A DNA stretch of 64,000 nucleotides, from assembly GCF_017161265.1 (NCBI RefSeq), contig NZ_CP031393.1:558001-622000 (forward strand), in the 5' to 3' direction. The position numbers and the translations under genes are program-made. Positions 48,158 to 56,668 of the stretch are shown here, one piece after another (position 1 is the first letter of the stretch; the number at the start of each line of letters is the position of its first letter). Under the pieces are notes generated by a model. That model was not told the DNA's origin and made no database searches. It saw nothing but the letters and a program-made list of their open reading frames with translations. This stretch comes from Treponema medium (lineage in GTDB: Bacteria; Spirochaetota; Spirochaetia; Treponematales; Treponemataceae).

Positions 48158-50530
48158 TTATTTCATCCGCATAGCAAAGACACCCTTCCAGTCTGCCGGA
48201 GGTGGAGAACTGCGATAATGAGCTATTCTGTCTAAGAAAACTTTTGCAGGTTGATCGTTATATTTTTCTACACATTCCATAAAATACTTTTCTGCGGTCT
48301 TCCATTTGCGTTGTCTATAATAGTCAAGTCCTGTTTCAAAAAGCTTTTTTAAATCATAAATTTTATCGCTGGTATTTTTTTTGGTTTCTTGCAAAACTTC
48401 AAAAATACGCACAACTTCTGTTTTCCCTTTTACTGTTATATAATCAAGTTCACGGCAAATAAATGCATTGTTCAAATTGTTGTAGACGGCTTCAGAAATA
48501 ATAGTCTTTGATCCATATTGTTTATTCGCACCTTCAAGCCGTGCTGCCAAATTAACCGTATCGCCAATGGAAGTGAAATCTTTTCTTGTTTCGGAACCGA
48601 CAGGGCCGAATATAACATAACCCGTATTTATACCGATACCGAGTGAAATTGTTTCTCGTCCTACTTTCATAGCTGCTTGGTGTTCACGATAAAGCGCTTC
48701 CCGTATTTCCATCGCTGCCTTACAAGCATTTATCTCTTTTCTTGGACCTGCAAAAAAAGCCATCATTTCGTCCCCGACATACTTATCAACATCACCACCG
48801 TTATCAAAAATAATTTTAGTTTCGATGTTAAGATAGCGATTTAACATCGATATAACCTCTCTTGCCGGCAATTTTTCACAAAGTTTCGTAAAGCCTCTAA
48901 TATCGGTAAAAAGGAAACAAAGGTTCCGCGAGATACTTTTTGAACCGACATCTTTTTCTGCATTTCGAAGGGTATGGAACGAAATATATGGAAGCATACC
49001 ACGCACAAGCGTAATAATATTTTTTATTTCCTTCGAAAGTGTTTTTATTTCATCGCGTGTTTTCAGATTATCTTCAAATACAAGTCTGTTTGCCTCAATC
49101 TTTGCATTACCCGAAAATATTTCGTTTAATATATTGGTCGTCTTTCTAATATTTACGCAAAGCTGAATAATAGGCTCGGCAATAAAATCGGCAAGGAAAA
49201 GCGTAATGATAATTGCAGCGTATGCAAAAACTGCTGCAAGCGCAAAGATAAATACTTTTGCTTGAAAATACGGACGCTCAAGTATTTCTTTCATATATGT
49301 TACAACGGCGAAACCAACCAGCCTTTGACCGTCTTTGCGCGAAAAGGTTATGGGATATATATATATACAGGAACCCTTTTCCGGTTTATAAATAGGCTGA
49401 CTTCGAGTGAGTGTATTTTGAAAATGTTGTATGTAAAGAGCAGCTTCTTCCGCAGTAATGCGTTTTTCTTCTGCCGGTATATTACGCACCGCCCCCTGCT
49501 CCGTTGTATACGAGAATACATTGAAATCGGGAAGTACTGTAGTGTCATTAATCTTATCAAGAAACACCGGCTCGTTACTGTCTGTTGTAATAATATCTAC
49601 ACGGCGATGCGGAAATGGAGAAGATGCATTTGTCTTTTTTATGCCTTCAAGAAAGGCGCTTATTTTTGCATGAAGCCCATCTGAAAAATCATAAATGGCC
49701 GCAACCTGTTCGGCTTGATTCTTACCGGTTGTATTGACATTTTGCGTTAAAAGCAATTTGTAGTTCTTTAAATCCGTATAAATAAAGACAGAAATAATAA
49801 CAATAATTGTGACAAGAATCACCGCTGCGATTTTATTTTTTAGATGCGTTTTCTTGTCAGGATCTTTTGCTCGCTCGATCAAATTTTGAACTTGATTTTT
49901 TATATTAAATTTTTTCCATTCCGATTGTTCGGCTATCGTTGTTCCCGATTTAGTGCTTACCTGTGGTTTATTCAGTTTATCCGTTTTTTCATCTTCCAAA
50001 ATCAGCTGCTTGTATTCAGAGTACGCCTCATTATTTGCTTTTATCAAAGAAATCCCGCGACTGATTAAAAAGACATGAAAAATAAAAGCAGTAAAAAAAG
50101 CAATGTACACTAAAATACTTAACATCTGAAACCAGCGTATAGTGTTGGCAAATGTCATCATCCCCGAAATAGCAGCTGCAAGATAAAATGTTACTGCAAC
50201 AAAAGCAGAAATAATAACAATATTCTGTGTTATTTTTTTATTAAAGATAGAAGTTAAAATAATGAGAAATGCTATGGGCAATAAAAAAAAGGAGAAACAG
50301 CTTATATAAAAAAAATGTAAATTCCTTTGTACTAACCCTGAGAATAGAACCGTAAACGGGTACAAGAGCTGCGGAGTTTGCTCATAATTGAGCAGATCCA
50401 TTTTATCCATACCAAACGGCATGAACATCAATGCAGCCAAAATAACAAGGGAAACAATTTGCAGCATACAAGGGAATTTTGCTGTCTGTGTATGTACTGT
50501 TTCTAACTTTTCATCTTCAATTTCGCTCAT
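48158..50530 (-). CDS. Membrane adenylate/guanylate cyclase (class III)
   Basis: A protein of 790 residues. Several hydrophobic segments occur in the first 160 residues, followed by another (IAAVILVTIIVIISVFIYTDL) near 235, a presumably extracytoplasmic sensor domain (about 260-430) and a second helix pair (FALAAVFAYAAIIITLFL). A HAMP-like linker leads to a class III cyclase domain (about 530-700): LFTDIRGFTKLCEKLP with the metal-binding Asp, GGDVDKYVGDEMMAFF, and GIGINTGYVIFGPVGS. A short C-terminal TPR-like part follows (about 740-780). The nucleotide product cannot be assigned. Treponemes often have several such proteins. Confidence 0.9.
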   Translation of the reverse strand: MSEIEDEKLETVHTQTAKFPCMLQIVSLVILAALMFMPFGMDKMDLLNYEQTPQLLYPFTVLFSGLVQRNLHFFYISCFSFFLLPIAFLIILTSIFNKKITQNIVIISAFVAVTFYLAAAISGMMTFANTIRWFQMLSILVYIAFFTAFIFHVFLISRGISLIKANNEAYSEYKQLILEDEKTDKLNKPQVSTKSGTTIAEQSEWKKFNIKNQVQNLIERAKDPDKKTHLKNKIAAVILVTIIVIISVFIYTDLKNYKLLLTQNVNTTGKNQAEQVAAIYDFSDGLHAKISAFLEGIKKTNASSPFPHRRVDIITTDSNEPVFLDKINDTTVLPDFNVFSYTTEQGAVRNIPAEEKRITAEEAALYIQHFQNTLTRSQPIYKPEKGSCIYIYPITFSRKDGQRLVGFAVVTYMKEILERPYFQAKVFIFALAAVFAYAAIIITLFLADFIAEPIIQLCVNIRKTTNILNEIFSGNAKIEANRLVFEDNLKTRDEIKTLSKEIKNIITLVRGMLPYISFHTLRNAEKDVGSKSISRNLCFLFTDIRGFTKLCEKLPAREVISMLNRYLNIETKIIFDNGGDVDKYVGDEMMAFFAGPRKEINACKAAMEIREALYREHQAAMKVGRETISLGIGINTGYVIFGPVGSETRKDFTSIGDTVNLAARLEGANKQYGSKTIISEAVYNNLNNAFICRELDYITVKGKTEVVRIFEVLQETKKNTSDKIYDLKKLFETGLDYYRQRKWKTAEKYFMECVEKYNDQPAKVFLDRIAHYRSSPPPADWKGVFAMRMK

Positions 50531-50660
50531 CACAGTGTCCTATATTTTTAGAATAGCTTATAACCGGAAAGGACGTCTTTCAACGACCTGTCGATATATT
50601 AATGATTGCCTATAGTGTATATTCTCGGTATTTTTTGTCAAGGGAACGCCAGCGTGCCAT

Positions 50661-50737
50661 GGTAAACGTATTAGGCGATTTTTTTAACAACCTCAATTAT
50701 TTTGCTCTTTTGCTCTACTTTGCCTAATATGTTTACC
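50661..50737. repeat. Family I repeat with deleted centre (copy 5)
   Basis: The outer arms GGTAAACGTATTAGGC and GCCTAATATGTTTACC pair perfectly but differ from other copies (GCATCAG to GTATTAG), with both arms changed together. The centre is only about 45 bases and lacks the middle stem. It lies between the cyclase and the histidine kinase gene. Confidence 0.75.
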
Positions 50738-50771
50738 CGTTTCATCTGCTAAAAAAATGTGCGATTTTTTT

Positions 50772-50816
50772 TAACAGCCCCGACGCGGCATGTGAGCATT
50801 GCTCAATGTTTTGCAC
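50772..50816. repeat. Fragment of repeat family IV
   Basis: AACAGCCCCGACGCGGCATG and GCTCAATGTTTTGCAC match the start of family IV copies (CCCCGACGC... GTGCTCAATGTTTCGCAC). The rest is missing. The remainder of 50531-50865 shows nothing further that I can name. Confidence 0.55.
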
Positions 50817-50865
50817 AAAAGGAAGGTAACCGCTTAAATTCTGATACGGTTGCCTTAATTAGGAA

Positions 50866-52272
50866 TTACGGCAGCTGCAGCATAATACATGCACCTTTCT
50901 CGTTGTTATTTTCGGCACGAATTGAACCGCCGAGCGCCTGCATTATGCTTGCCGCTATCGACAAGCCGAGCCCCGCGCCGCCTGCACCTCTCGTATGTGC
51001 GGCATCTCCGCGGTAAAAGCGCTCAAAGATATGCGGCAGTATATCTTGCGCAATTCCGGAGCCGTTATCCGAAATCGAGATAATATATGCGCCTTCCGAC
51101 GCAGGCGCATCAGGAAGGCGCTCCGCTTCTAAAAGAGGTCGTATTGAAAGCTCAATATGCGCAGTTTCTCCGGCAAATTTTACGCTGTTGGAAATTATAA
51201 TAGTGCATACTTGATGGAGCAGGGCTTCATCCGTATACAGGGTTGGCACCCCAATACTTTCGGTAAAGCTTACATTCGGTGCGTAGCTTTGTGTACTGTC
51301 GATAAGCCGCGTAAAAAATTCGGCAACGGGAACAGGCGTTTTATGAATCCGTATATGCCCGTTTTCGAGTCGGGTCATTTGCAGCAAATTTTCGATAATA
51401 GCTTCCATCGAATGTGCTTCGCGGATCAGTGCCGAAAGCGATTTTTCCAAACGGTCGGGCTCGTGCTTTCCCCAGCGGCGCAGCAGGTTCGCATGACCGA
51501 GTATCACCGCAAGCGGTGTTTTTAACTCGTGCGATACATCAGCCGTAAACCGGCGTTCCCGTTCAAAATCGGTTTGCAGGCGGGAAAGCAAATCGTTCAA
51601 TGTTTTTGCAAGAACATCAAAGTCGTCGCCCCTATCCGTAACGGGAAGCCGGTCGGTTAAATTGGAGCCGCTAATGTTCTTTGCCGCATCGGTCATAGCG
51701 CGGACGCTTCGCATCGTATGTTTTGTCATAAAAAACACCGCGATGTACGAAAGCAGCAGCAACGGGACGGTAACGACAGCAAGGATGCTCGGTACACCGG
51801 AGATAATGGACTCCGACGTATCGGAATCCATATTCAACGCCGTCTGTATAACGTAATCGCCTCCCGCATGAACGGGTACTGCATAGTAGAGAATATTTAA
51901 ATCGCCGTCGATAAAGTATTGTTTTGCCGTATAGCGTTCTGCACGGCGGGGTGTTACCGGCAGCATCGGTAAAAAGGGATCGTTCGTTGCAATCACTTCC
52001 TGCGTGCCGCTCTGATACACGGAAAACGTAATATAATACGGAAGATTCGCGTCGATTTCTTGTACACGGCCGTCCTTCAGCGCTTCGGCAATAGTCCGAG
52101 CGGCGGAAATGAGTTCGCGGTTTTGCTGCTGCCTAACGCCGGAGCGGAGCAGCACGATAATACCGGCGGAAAAAAGGGCAATCATCACGGCAAACAAAAG
52201 AGAGAAGCGAAGTGAAAGCTGCCGTACCGTCGATATGCGGAGCTTCCGTACCGGTGAATCAGATGCTTGCAT
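50866..52272 (-). CDS. Sensor histidine kinase
   Basis: A membrane sensor of about 468 residues: N-terminal helix (FSLLFAVMIALFSAGIIVLL), a periplasmic domain of about 120 residues, second helix (ILAVVTVPLLLLSYIAVFF), HAMP, then HisKA with DVSHELKTPLAVILGHANLL (phospho-acceptor His) and HATPase motifs ISNSVKFA, ISDNGSGIA, FERFYRGD and GAGLGLSIA. The ATG at 52272 overlaps the response-regulator stop by 14 bases; the longer frame runs antisense-like through the regulator and is rejected. It pairs with that regulator. The signal may involve the His-rich periplasmic protein upstream. Confidence 0.93.
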   Translation of the reverse strand: MQASDSPVRKLRISTVRQLSLRFSLLFAVMIALFSAGIIVLLRSGVRQQQNRELISAARTIAEALKDGRVQEIDANLPYYITFSVYQSGTQEVIATNDPFLPMLPVTPRRAERYTAKQYFIDGDLNILYYAVPVHAGGDYVIQTALNMDSDTSESIISGVPSILAVVTVPLLLLSYIAVFFMTKHTMRSVRAMTDAAKNISGSNLTDRLPVTDRGDDFDVLAKTLNDLLSRLQTDFERERRFTADVSHELKTPLAVILGHANLLRRWGKHEPDRLEKSLSALIREAHSMEAIIENLLQMTRLENGHIRIHKTPVPVAEFFTRLIDSTQSYAPNVSFTESIGVPTLYTDEALLHQVCTIIISNSVKFAGETAHIELSIRPLLEAERLPDAPASEGAYIISISDNGSGIAQDILPHIFERFYRGDAAHTRGAGGAGLGLSIAASIMQALGGSIRAENNNEKGACIMLQLP

Positions 52273-52945
52273 TGCCGGTGTCCCGCATAACATAGCCGAC
52301 GCCGCGTACCGTAGAGATGTACTCCTCACCGGTTCTGTCATCGATTTTTGCACGCAAATATCGCACATACACATCGACCGAATTTTCATCGATGTAATGA
52401 TCTGCACCCCATACCGTATTGATGATGGTATCGCGGCTTAAAACGGTGTTCTTGTGTTCAAGCAATGTCTTCAACAAAAGGTATTCGGTTTTCGACAACA
52501 TAACCCGTTCTTTGTTTACCGTTACTTCCATACTGTTCGGATTAAGTTCGATACCGCGCAGTTTTAACGGCGTTATTCCCTGTGCATTATTCCGGCGCAT
52601 CACCGCCCTCATCCGCGCAAGCAGCTCTTCAATCTCAAACGGTTTTGCAAGATAGTCGTCCGCACCGGAATCAAGACCGCTCACCTTATCAAATGTATCC
52701 CCCCGCGCAGTGAGCATAATAACCGGCGTATTCGACGTTTTTCTGATTCGCCGCAACACTTCAAGTCCGTTCAGCTGGGGAAGCATAATGTCGAGCAGCA
52801 CAACATCCGGCGCATTCTTTTCAAAAATGTCCAAAGCGGTTCTGCCGTCTGCGGCGTAGAGAATATCATATCCTTCGTGCGCAAGTTCAAGCTGTAAGAA
52901 TTCTGCAATGCCCGAATCATCTTCAACGATTAATACCCGTACCAT
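52259..52945 (-). CDS. OmpR/PhoB-family response regulator
   Basis: This 228-residue regulator has a receiver domain with the acidic pair VEDD, phospho-acceptor Asp52 (LLDIMLPQLNG), Thr in MLTARGD and Lys in YLAKPFEIEELL. A winged-helix DNA-binding domain follows (MLSKTEYLLLKTLLEHKNTVLSRD split, SVDVYVRYLRAKID, ISTVRGVGYVM). The ATG at 52945 shares its A with the stop codon of the upstream gene, indicating tight coupling. Likely targets are the direct repeats at 53537 and 53618 near the divergent promoter. Confidence 0.95.
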   Translation of the reverse strand: MVRVLIVEDDSGIAEFLQLELAHEGYDILYAADGRTALDIFEKNAPDVVLLDIMLPQLNGLEVLRRIRKTSNTPVIMLTARGDTFDKVSGLDSGADDYLAKPFEIEELLARMRAVMRRNNAQGITPLKLRGIELNPNSMEVTVNKERVMLSKTEYLLLKTLLEHKNTVLSRDTIINTVWGADHYIDENSVDVYVRYLRAKIDDRTGEEYISTVRGVGYVMRDTGNASI

Positions 52946-53535
52946 CAATCTTTTTCCTCAAAACGAACATACTCATAATGGTGATGATTATGAGTATGCA
53001 TTTCTTCATGCATTTCCTTTGAAGGCTTTTGCGGCGGCATATTTAAAAATCTAAATGTATATTCTTTGTCGCGTTCGATATCATCAAAGTGCGAAAGATA
53101 GAGCGGAACATGATTAAAGCTTTTCGCTTCCGGTAAATCAATATAAAACGAACGATTTGGCATATCTTTTCCGCCAGATAAAAAAGAGTCTTGAATCAAT
53201 AGTTTCATTTTATCACCTGCTTTATTAAAAGCCACCAGTGCATCGACCGCATCGGTAGGTAAAAATTGACCGTTTATACTGATATGTTTTTTTTGCAGTG
53301 TACGCGGATCGGCAGGCATATTGAATTTAATCTCTATTTCGATAATGCCGGAATGCTCGATTTCGGTTTCTATTTTTGTAACATAAAAAAGACCGTCGGC
53401 ATTTGACATCCGCATACCGCGGTACGAAAATGTATGTTTAGCGTCCCTCGGTTTATCCGCAAAAAGTGCACTGTGCATAATCAAAAAGATAAATACCGAT
53501 ATGATAGAGACACTCAATGTCTTACGGGTAGTCAT
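52945..53535 (-). CDS. His-rich periplasmic protein of a two-component operon
   Basis: This 196-residue protein has a signal peptide (to about ALFADK, residue 27), a beta-rich middle (GIIEIEIKFNMPADPRTL, FYIDLPEAKSFNHVPLYL) and a C-terminal tail MHEEMHTHNHHHYEYVRFEE with six histidines and several methionines, a plausible metal-binding site. It is the first gene of an operon with the response regulator and kinase. No ribosome-binding site is visible at the ATG; the sequence there is a direct repeat. I do not recognise the family. A role as a periplasmic sensor or modulator for the kinase is inferred. Confidence 0.75.
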   Translation of the reverse strand: MTTRKTLSVSIISVFIFLIMHSALFADKPRDAKHTFSYRGMRMSNADGLFYVTKIETEIEHSGIIEIEIKFNMPADPRTLQKKHISINGQFLPTDAVDALVAFNKAGDKMKLLIQDSFLSGGKDMPNRSFYIDLPEAKSFNHVPLYLSHFDDIERDKEYTFRFLNMPPQKPSKEMHEEMHTHNHHHYEYVRFEEKD

Positions 53536-53536
53536 A

Positions 53537-53642
53537 ACCGTATCATACCGTATTCTTTCCGTTTTGTGTCAAAATTCCCGATTAAAATATTTTAATCTTT
53601 TTCCAATGCAGGCTTCATGATACGGCAAACACAATACGGTAT
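53537..53642. promoter_or_regulatory. Candidate response-regulator binding sites in the divergent region
   Basis: ACCGTATCATACCGTATT (53537-53554) holds two ACCGTAT units with a 10-base period, the helical spacing used by OmpR-type regulators. On the other side, TGATACGG (from 53618) and AATACGGTAT (ending 53642) repeat the same core in the opposite orientation. They lie between the operon and the divergent secreted-protein gene, the first site touching the operon's start codon. Confidence 0.5.
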
Positions 53643-53702
53643 AGTCGTGCACAGACGGTGTGAAAACTTAAACAACCGTACTTCATTTTTAGGAGTATAC
53701 AA

Positions 53703-54296
53703 ATGAACAAACAAATGGTAAAAAAGGCTGCGGCATTCGGTATCGTTGCGGTATTATCGGTAGGAGCCGTTTTTGCAAAACCGCACCAATCGAATTCAAA
53801 AGATTGGAAACATCATAATGATGCAGGGGCTAAAGAATGTCCGATGCCGCATAACGGTAAAGGTGCAGAGTTCAACGAATGCCAAATGCAACCTGACGGC
53901 AAAGGCGGAGAGTTCAACCGGCGCCCGATGATGAATGATGCTGCTGCACAAACGGGGAATTCGGTTATGGGTAAATGGATTGCCCGCGATGAAAATAAAG
54001 CTGTCAAGGTTGAGTTTGACCGCGACGGCAGTATGGAAATCGAATGGCTGCAAGGCTTTACTTCATCGACGGAGTGGGAAGGTTTCTGGACGTCTACGGA
54101 TACCGAAATCACCTTTACCGTAAGAAGTAAAGAAACCGAAACATGGACAAATGGTGCCAAAAAGGAAATCCGCGAAAGCATGAATACAGTATGGAAGCTT
54201 CAATACACTCGCAACGATGATAATACGCTCTCACTGACCGGCAGCGACTTACCCAAAGAGCTGGCAAACCTTACCTTGTCTCGGCAGGGGCGCTAA
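53703..54296 (+). CDS. Secreted protein divergent from the two-component operon
   Basis: This 197-residue protein has a signal peptide ending GAVFA (about residue 23). A His/Lys/Met/Cys-containing segment follows (about 24-75), with two imitating repeats (ECPMPHNGKGAEFNECQMQP and DGKGGEFN), then a globular domain (VMGKWIARDENKAVKVEF, GFTSSTEWEGFWTSTDTEI, NTVWKLQYTRNDDNTLSLTG) that looks like a lipocalin-type small beta-barrel. TTAGGAG precedes the ATG. Divergent placement suggests control by the adjacent response regulator. The family is not recognised. Confidence 0.75.
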   Translation: MNKQMVKKAAAFGIVAVLSVGAVFAKPHQSNSKDWKHHNDAGAKECPMPHNGKGAEFNECQMQPDGKGGEFNRRPMMNDAAAQTGNSVMGKWIARDENKAVKVEFDRDGSMEIEWLQGFTSSTEWEGFWTSTDTEITFTVRSKETETWTNGAKKEIRESMNTVWKLQYTRNDDNTLSLTGSDLPKELANLTLSRQGR

Positions 54297-54312
54297 CACC
54301 AACGAAGCGCAG

Positions 54313-54498
54313 GGTAAACGCATCAGATGCGTGTTTAATATTCCCGCAGAAAAAGTGGAGCTGTTCAACCAGCATTGAACCTCTTTGCGGTTCAAATGGT
54401 TGCTCAACCTCTCATTCTGCGACATCGGATCTATCTGTCTGATGCGTTTGCCCTGCCGCCGTAAAAAATTACACAAAATTTTATTCAAAATTTTGTGT
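54313..54498. repeat. Nested palindromic repeat, family I copy 4, with accessory hairpin
   Basis: The outer arms GGTAAACGCATCAGA and TCTGATGCGTTTGCC pair. Inner pairs are GCAGAA/TTCTGC, AACCA/TGGTT and TTGAACC/GGTTCAA with loop TCTTTGC. AACCA/TGGTT replaces AAGCA/TGCTT of copy 3, a compensatory change. An accessory hairpin at 54471-54498 (ACACAAAATTTT, loop ATTC) follows, as at copy 1. It fills the gap before recJ. Confidence 0.85.
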
Positions 54499-54514
54499 AT
54501 AAGAGAGACGCTGC

Positions 54515-56647
54515 TTAAATACCCGTGCCCGTCTTCCGCATATCCTGAATAACCATTTGAGGTACCGTATTGCCGTTAAAGGTATTCCGGCTTAGTGTGA
54601 ATACGGCATCGATATTGTCGCCGATCTTAAATTCAACATTCAATTTATCCGCTGCCTGCCAATACACCGCTGTCCATTTATATGTTCCGCAATCGAACGT
54701 AAGACGCAAATGCTGCGGTTGGGTTTTCCCCATAATTGAGGCGGCGGTTAGTTTGATTCCTTTAGCGGCAAATTGCAGCGCCGGAAACCCTTCGCCGTAG
54801 GGTTCAAAGGTGTCGAGCACGGTTAAAAGATCAGGCGTTAAATAATCATGAGGGAGTTCCGCATCGATGGAAAGCGAAGGATTTTCGGAGTTTTCGTCAA
54901 ATTCGATAGCCGCGGTAAATTCCTGAACTTTCTTTAAAAACGGCGCAAGTTTTTCCTGCATTAAGCTGAATCCTGCCGCAAATGCATGTCCGCCATAGTC
55001 GAGGAAAAAATCGGGATATGCTTCCGGCAAAGAAAGCACCCGATAGCCGCGGGCGGAACGAAGCGAGCCGACTGCGGTTCCGTCTTCCATAAGACAGATA
55101 ACCATACTCGGCACGTTAAACTTATCTGCAAGCCGGTTTGAAAGGATACCGGTAATACCGCGATGGATTTTATCGCTTACGACAACGGTGAGTTTTCCTC
55201 GGTATTTTGCAAGACTTTCCCGCGCAATCGGTTCGGCAATTGCCCAGCCGGCCTTTCCGAGTTCTTTCCGCTCCTCGTTCATCGCAATAACCGCATCTGC
55301 AAGTTCATTGCGTACCGCTGCATTTTGCTCAAGGAAGAGCCGAATTGCTGTTTCCGGTTTACCCATCCGTCCGGTTGCATTGATAACGGGCGTAATATTC
55401 CATGCAATATCGTTGGTGCCGATATGCTTACCGATAAGCCCCTGTTTTATCATCAACTCGGAAAGACCGGCACGCGGCGCGGCATTGATGGCTGCTAAGC
55501 CTTGCTTTACCAATATCCGGTTTTCTCCGGTCAGCTGCATCAAGTCTGCAAGCAGCGAAAGCGCGACAAGTTGTAATTCACGCTTTTCTTTTTCACCGTA
55601 TATGTTATGCGCTTGTTGAACAAGCGTAATAAAGATATTGAAAAAGCCGTCGAGTTCGGACATCGGCGTGTCGTTGTACTTGCCAATCCGCGATAAATTC
55701 TTTAACCGCAAAAGGCTCATCTCGGCAAGCTGAGGCGCAAATTTTGCGCATTCGAGTCTAAAATCACTCACATAAAACTCAACCGACTTACCGAACACTT
55801 TTTCCAGCTGCTTGAGCTGCAGCTCTTTATCCCAGACAAAAATCTGCTGCCCCTGCAAAAATCTGCCGAGCCGAGTATCTGAAAACGGAACCATACCGGG
55901 GATAATCGTTTCCGTGATTCGAGCTGTTTCAACCAAATTGACGGTATGGATCGCTTCCACTGCAAAGGCATCGTTAACGGGGCGGACATTCAACAGGCAA
56001 ATCTGCTGTTTATAAATATCGAGGAGCCCGAAGCGCAGCGCGGTAACAACTTTCCACGCCGTAGCGCATCCGGAAAGATGTTCGTTAGGATAGCCCGACC
56101 CCGGCACCTTACAGTTAATGATGACTGCGGCATCGGGAAGCGTATCCTGCGGGGTGTGATGATCGATGACGATAACATCAATTCCTTTCTCCGCAGCATA
56201 GGCGACTTCTTGAATATTGGAAATACCGCAGTCTACGGTAATGATGAGGGTACCGCCGTCGGCTTCATGCGCATCAACCGCTTCGCAGGAAAGTCCGTAC
56301 GGTTCGTCGCCGGTGGGAATACGCCATGTCGTCGGGATGCCTAAATCGGTAAGCGCCTCGTAGAGCACGGTAACGGCAGTAATCCCGTCCACATCACGGT
56401 CTCCGAAAATAAGTACCCGCTCACCTTCTTCCTTTGCATCGAGGATCCGGTCAACGGCATCCTCCATATTTACAAAAAGAAAGGGATTGTACACATAGCG
56501 CAGATCGTTTTCAAGGTGAAAAAACGCCTCGCGCCCTTCGGCAATACCGCGCCGCAGCAAAATAGACGCAACGAGCGGAGTGCAGCCGTATTGCTGCGCC
56601 ATGGAGCGGACAACACTCGGGTCTATATCTTTTTTTTCCCAATTCAC
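54515..56647 (-). CDS. recJ: Single-stranded-DNA-specific exonuclease RecJ
   Basis: A 5'-3' ssDNA exonuclease for recombination and repair. The 710-residue protein has the DHH phosphoesterase motifs: LIFGDRDVDGITAV (motif I), IITVDCGIS, VIDHHTPQD (DHH), LSGCATAWKVV and, later, the DHHA1 motif YGGHAFAAGFSL. An OB-fold C-terminus (FEPYGEGFPALQFAAKG, HLRLTFDCGTYKWTAVYW) completes the RecJ layout. A mid-protein insertion (about 220-330) is longer than in E. coli RecJ. The downstream neighbour on the same strand is the repeat; upstream, 21 bases away, is the nucleoside phosphorylase gene. Confidence 0.94.
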   Translation of the reverse strand: MNWEKKDIDPSVVRSMAQQYGCTPLVASILLRRGIAEGREAFFHLENDLRYVYNPFLFVNMEDAVDRILDAKEEGERVLIFGDRDVDGITAVTVLYEALTDLGIPTTWRIPTGDEPYGLSCEAVDAHEADGGTLIITVDCGISNIQEVAYAAEKGIDVIVIDHHTPQDTLPDAAVIINCKVPGSGYPNEHLSGCATAWKVVTALRFGLLDIYKQQICLLNVRPVNDAFAVEAIHTVNLVETARITETIIPGMVPFSDTRLGRFLQGQQIFVWDKELQLKQLEKVFGKSVEFYVSDFRLECAKFAPQLAEMSLLRLKNLSRIGKYNDTPMSELDGFFNIFITLVQQAHNIYGEKEKRELQLVALSLLADLMQLTGENRILVKQGLAAINAAPRAGLSELMIKQGLIGKHIGTNDIAWNITPVINATGRMGKPETAIRLFLEQNAAVRNELADAVIAMNEERKELGKAGWAIAEPIARESLAKYRGKLTVVVSDKIHRGITGILSNRLADKFNVPSMVICLMEDGTAVGSLRSARGYRVLSLPEAYPDFFLDYGGHAFAAGFSLMQEKLAPFLKKVQEFTAAIEFDENSENPSLSIDAELPHDYLTPDLLTVLDTFEPYGEGFPALQFAAKGIKLTAASIMGKTQPQHLRLTFDCGTYKWTAVYWQAADKLNVEFKIGDNIDAVFTLSRNTFNGNTVPQMVIQDMRKTGTGI

Positions 56648-56668
56648 TGTATGGTACCGGAAGCGCGG

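Noticed and set aside
50866-52407. Longer histidine kinase start at 52407
   Set aside because: The extra 45 residues lie inside the response-regulator gene in another frame and lack a hydrophobic or conserved pattern; ATG at 52272 fits.
54249-54488. Small open frame with NHLNRKEVQCWLN, similar to one at 35726-36256
   Set aside because: The shared peptide is only the translation of the family I repeat; the two frames share nothing else and have no start signals.
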